A program made the position numbers and the translations under genes. This document shows positions 60,801 through 64,000 of a stretch of DNA of 64,000 nt, in pieces (positions within the stretch are counted from its first letter, which is position 1; every line of letters begins with the position of its first letter). The notes below the pieces were generated by a model, which made no database searches, was not told the DNA's origin, and was given only the letters and a program-made list of their open reading frames with translations. Origin of the DNA: Tubiluchus corallicola (lineage: Eukaryota; Priapulida; Priapulimorpha; Priapulimorphida; Tubiluchidae); assembly GCA_030141605.1 (NCBI GenBank), contig JAQGDQ010000088.1:434001-498000 (forward strand), written 5' to 3'.

Positions 60801-62925
60801 AAATAAATCTGGTACGTTAAAATGTGCACACATATAAACACTATAGTTATAGACATTGAAAAGCCGACTGGATATCTACATCCTCTCTCAACAAGAAAAA
60901 TAGCAGAAGGCAGTACAAATAAGAAGCAGTGTGGCAGATGAAAAGTGAAACTGTTTGAAAGCGATTTTTCAGCTGGCTAAGTGGTTACACAGTTAGTTAT
61001 TACAAATGCTTAGGTTGCTTAACTACCTTACCACAGTGTATAATAGTGTAACATCCTCACACTAGCAGTCTAGCACTGTGTTTACAGCAGTGTCACATTC
61101 CAGACTCTCATTTCGAGGTATAATCAAGTAAAGAGTCTTTACTAGTGGGATTTAAAATTGATGTTAGTCAGGATACATGGCTCAAACCCTAGTCAAAAGT
61201 TTTGAGTCATAATAGCCGTATCTGAATTAAATACCAAAACATTATTTGTAATAAATACCAGAGGTACGATTCCTCCTTATGCAGCCACCTGCCATTTGCT
61301 TACTGGTTCATTTGTTTTGTTTGTTTATCTAAACAAAATTGTCATTATTATCCATCTATCAACATAATTATTGAGAACCTCCGCCTTTTTCATCCATCTT
61401 TCTTCGTTTGGCTTCCTCTGTTTTTGCTCTCCACCTTTCTCTCTCTTAATTTCTCCTTCCTTTTCTGACCTTAGCTGATTCAGTCATAATATAGCCGTAA
61501 AGCCAAGCATTAATAGGGCAAAAGGGATGCTGCTGCAACTCTGTGCTACTGTAGTGTATTTGTCATTTCACTTTAATAAAACCATATAAGCAAGCAAAAC
61601 TCATGAACTCATAAACCATTTTAGCAAGTACTTACAGGGCTAAAGGGTGCCTGGGAAGTGCTACTGTTCAGTTTCACTGCAACCTCAAATTAGTGAATAC
61701 ACAAATGGTGTACTTATTGTACTAGTTGAGGGACTTAATTAGATAAAATTAACATACTAATTCTTATTCATAAACTGGCCTGCACAAGAATGTCAATGAT
61801 ACTTGCAAATAAATGACTGCTGAATCATTGCTTATATTAAAGTTATATGCATTGCATTTTTTTAACTTGGGGAACAGCTTATCACATATAAAGGGTAATG
61901 GCATCATAGATAAACAATACATACTTTAAGCGAGTTGCTTTAATTACACGAATGCTAATAAATTATTGCATTTTACCTAAAAACTTTTTACAAGCAATTT
62001 ACCGAGTGCTAAGTGTATTGTTTTCATAAATAAACCATATGCACTTTAGTAACATACAAAATCTACTTAGTAGGTCTCTTTGGTTTATAAATCCAGCCAT
62101 TTAAATCAATTTAGCTTCGCACAAAGGTGGATTTATTGAACAAACTATGATGTATTTAATAATGCAATTCAACATTTATCAGTACAATTTTAAGGAAAAA
62201 AACAATGAAAAAGCCATAAAATAAAATACAGCTACTTTATCTGAAACAAACGTTTAAGAAAAATTGTAACAGGAAAAATGCATAGATCAAAACAGCATAT
62301 TCTTCAGATGTTAGGACTAAGAGGTACACACTAAACGCATCGTATATTCTCTGAAAATGTCGATGCATTTACCAATGCATTGTAGGCCTATCTTGTTAGT
62401 AAAATGATTTTCGAGTCCAACGCCTGAATGCTAAATAGTAGATTTTTAAAAAAGATAGCTTAGCACTACTTAGATAACTTACTTAATATCTGTACTAAGT
62501 ACAACGATAGATGCTCTAATGTTAAATTTTTTATACTAAGGAGTCAGTGTATGTGTGCATCTGTGCTTTCAAAGACTAGCATTTATAAATTATCACGCTG
62601 AAAGTGCTAACCATAAAAATAGAATACTATGAAATAGAAGTAGACAATATCATACCGAATGTACAAGACGCATAATACCGTCACATGTCTTCATATATTT
62701 CTTGTCGAAATGAACAACAATTGCTTCTTTTGCAAGAAACGGACTTCCATTACCCTCATGAATGTTTGGATTGACAACTGTGAAACGAGCAACATTAGCA
62801 GGCAGCTTTCCCGAGTCTTTTTCTTTATCATCCCCATCTTCCTCTTTTGCTGTTAACGCTTCTCTTTCATGAGGAACAGGCGGTATATCTCCTTCATTCT
62901 GCTCGTTGATGCGTTTTTCACTCAT
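57771..62925 (-). CDS. MARVEL-domain tetraspan membrane protein (CMTM/MAL/plasmolipin-like), four exons
   Basis: Exons 62925-62656, 60167-59973, 58377-58243 and 57893-57771 (minus strand) all join in phase 0 to 240 codons. The N-terminal 80 residues are charged and cytosolic (EEDGDDKEKD). Four hydrophobic segments follow: about 84-103 (SACALAAMICVVTS), 119-141 (LRIYLFVTVFGFMSSLLLLF), 150-175 (WVIMDLMLYFVCFFLFALGP) and 194-218 (LIISVLMGYICMIIAGYITY). The pattern of a short first loop and a TM4 ending in YxSFRQYKGYG matches MARVEL proteins such as plasmolipin and CMTMs, which act in vesicle trafficking and membrane apposition. Which subfamily it belongs to is not resolved. Each TM segment is split from the next near exon borders. 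Confidence 0.82.
57894..58242 (-). other. MARVEL gene intron 3
   Basis: 349 bases; nothing else recognised. Confidence 0.6.
58243..58377 (-). CDS. MARVEL gene exon 3 (TM3)
   Basis: 45 codons between TTCTTTAG-type acceptor and GTATGT. It encodes DLMLYFVCFFLFALGPSLVV and the second loop. Confidence 0.82.
58378..59972 (-). other. MARVEL gene intron 2
   Basis: 1.6 kb, AT-rich. An 87-codon plus-strand frame at 58901-59164 has no recognised similarity and is probably chance. Confidence 0.6.
59973..60167 (-). CDS. MARVEL gene exon 2 (TM1-TM2)
   Basis: 65 codons between TTGTAG and GTAAAA. It encodes ACALAAMICVVTS and the TM2 run. Confidence 0.82.
60168..62655 (-). other. MARVEL gene intron 1
   Basis: 2.5 kb, AT-rich. 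A pyrimidine-rich patch (61380-61460) is the only feature seen. Confidence 0.6.
62656..62925 (-). CDS. MARVEL gene exon 1
   Basis: 90 codons from ATG (AAAATGAG context) to donor TCG|GTATGA. It encodes the charged N-terminus and the KKYMKTCDGIMRLVHS lead into TM1, resembling the start of CMTM MARVEL domains. Confidence 0.8.
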
Positions 62926-63772
62926 TTTTATAAGATGTTACGTATTAAATACAGGATATTAATGATAAAAACTCATTAATTTTGCGGATGAAAATAAAAT
63001 AATACTAAAACACTTCGAAAGTAGTAAAATACTAAAAGTTGCAATCACCACAGCTGAGCAAACTTTAATCGAATTTTATTCTGGGCTGACGGATCCTCTG
63101 GCTTTGTCAATGCGTGGCACCATCTAGTAACAGAAATCTAAAATTTATTTTTTGTAGGTTTTCCGGTTACAATCTATACATCTATGACATCAATGCAAGA
63201 AAGTTTTGGCAACAACTCCAGTTCCTAGGGAAAAAGAAATCAGCACTTTGGCAGCAGACTCTTACCAAATTATTTTAAGCTCTCATTATGTTATTTTTTA
63301 TAATCTTTTATTTAAAAAGCTGGTACAGATACCTACTGTGGAATTTTGTATTGTCTTGTGTTGCACGCATGCGCAGGAGAGATTAAAATGGTTCAGTTCA
63401 GTAAAAGCCGTGTTTTAGTTTTTATCCGCTCTCTTGGGATTCAAACACGTCTTCACTATTCACACCTACTACTTTTAGGTCATTTTTTTTCATTGCTAAA
63501 TTATACAATTTTATGTAACTGTGATTTTAGTATCAGTATGCCATATCTTAACATTGTGTATGAAAAAATCTTTACACACAATCTGTTATGATTTTTTCGG
63601 TTTATGTAGTATTTAACGTGTATTGCTTTGCCAATGTACACTGTATGTATTTGTGCAAATAAAACTGCATTTAATTGAATTGAAACTACGTTCAAATTAT
63701 TATTTGCGACGACTATGATAGTGGGGGAGAGAATGATAATCTGCAGAAAATCAAATCAGTACACTGCAGTAG
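62926..63772. other. upstream flank of the MARVEL gene
   Basis: Probable 5' UTR and promoter on the minus strand. Short open frames on both strands between 63206 and 63695 show no recognisable similarity. Confidence 0.4.
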
Positions 63773-64000
63773 TAGGACTGAGCACCGAACGTTTGAGTTC
63801 AGACGAATAGTTTTATACTATTCGAATAAAATCATAGGTTCGAATAATTCAGCACTCCAACCACATAATATACGTTCTTTATCATTAAAATATTTGAAAC
63901 ATCATACAATCAGCACAGTTTACCTGCGATTTCTGTGCACAACTTTATAAGCAAATTATTGGTGCTTTTGCTCCAGGGCAAAATTAAGCAATATGCATGA
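63773..64000. mobile_element. second copy of the TCGAAT hAT MITE, inverted, cut by window end
   Basis: It begins TAGGACTGAGCACC, like the reversed right end of the 47457-47861 element, and continues with the same interior read in the opposite direction: GTTCTTTATCATTAAAAT then TTTGAAACA, in register. Its other end lies outside the window. Confidence 0.7.

Overview
This is an AT-rich stretch of animal nuclear DNA. Protein genes are split by GT-AG introns of 0.05 to 7.8 kb, and intergenic and intronic DNA is full of decayed LINEs, hAT and pogo-like DNA transposons and microsatellites. The gene set (SLC7 light-chain amino-acid transporter, SRRM2/Cwc21-type splicing factor, SNX20/21-type sorting nexin, MARVEL tetraspan protein) and the transposon content fit an invertebrate metazoan. 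I cannot fix the phylum from sequence alone.

Layout. 1-6063: noncoding DNA with a complete, internally deleted hAT transposon (2529-3616, 8-bp target duplication) and the 3' end of a LINE reverse-transcriptase gene (about 4528-5036). 6064-31261 (+): one SLC7 LAT-type gene, 502 codons when one of two alternative third exons is used. Exons 3a and 3b are tandem, exactly equal in length, share phase, are 53 bases apart and look mutually exclusive. Its introns hold a pogo/Tigger-like element, an inverted pair of decayed coding segments, a Charlie-like hAT relic, a tRNA-like relic and short tandem duplications. 31262-35534: shared 3' flank of two convergent genes. 35535-37217 (-): SRRM2-like gene with one coding exon. 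37.9-48.9 kb: transposon graveyard with two different LINEs, a GC-rich MITE, a near-perfect 34-bp hairpin, a hAT MITE and a compound triplet/pentamer microsatellite. 49493-51817 (+): three-exon SNX20/21-type gene, 333 codons. 55953-56295 (-): candidate terminal exon for a small secreted cysteine-rich protein, unrecognised. 57771-62925 (-): four-exon MARVEL-domain gene, 240 codons. The right edge carries a second, inverted copy of the 47.5-kb hAT MITE.

The genes show no sign of acting as a cluster; they are ordinary neighbours on both strands. The most interesting host feature is the alternative exon pair in the transporter. It would swap residues in the substrate-binding part of TM6, including a position (Gly versus Ala in the FAYxGW motif) that differs between SLC7 members of different specificity. 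Exon coordinates were read by hand from splice consensus, phase continuity and family resemblance; no alignment or transcript data were available.
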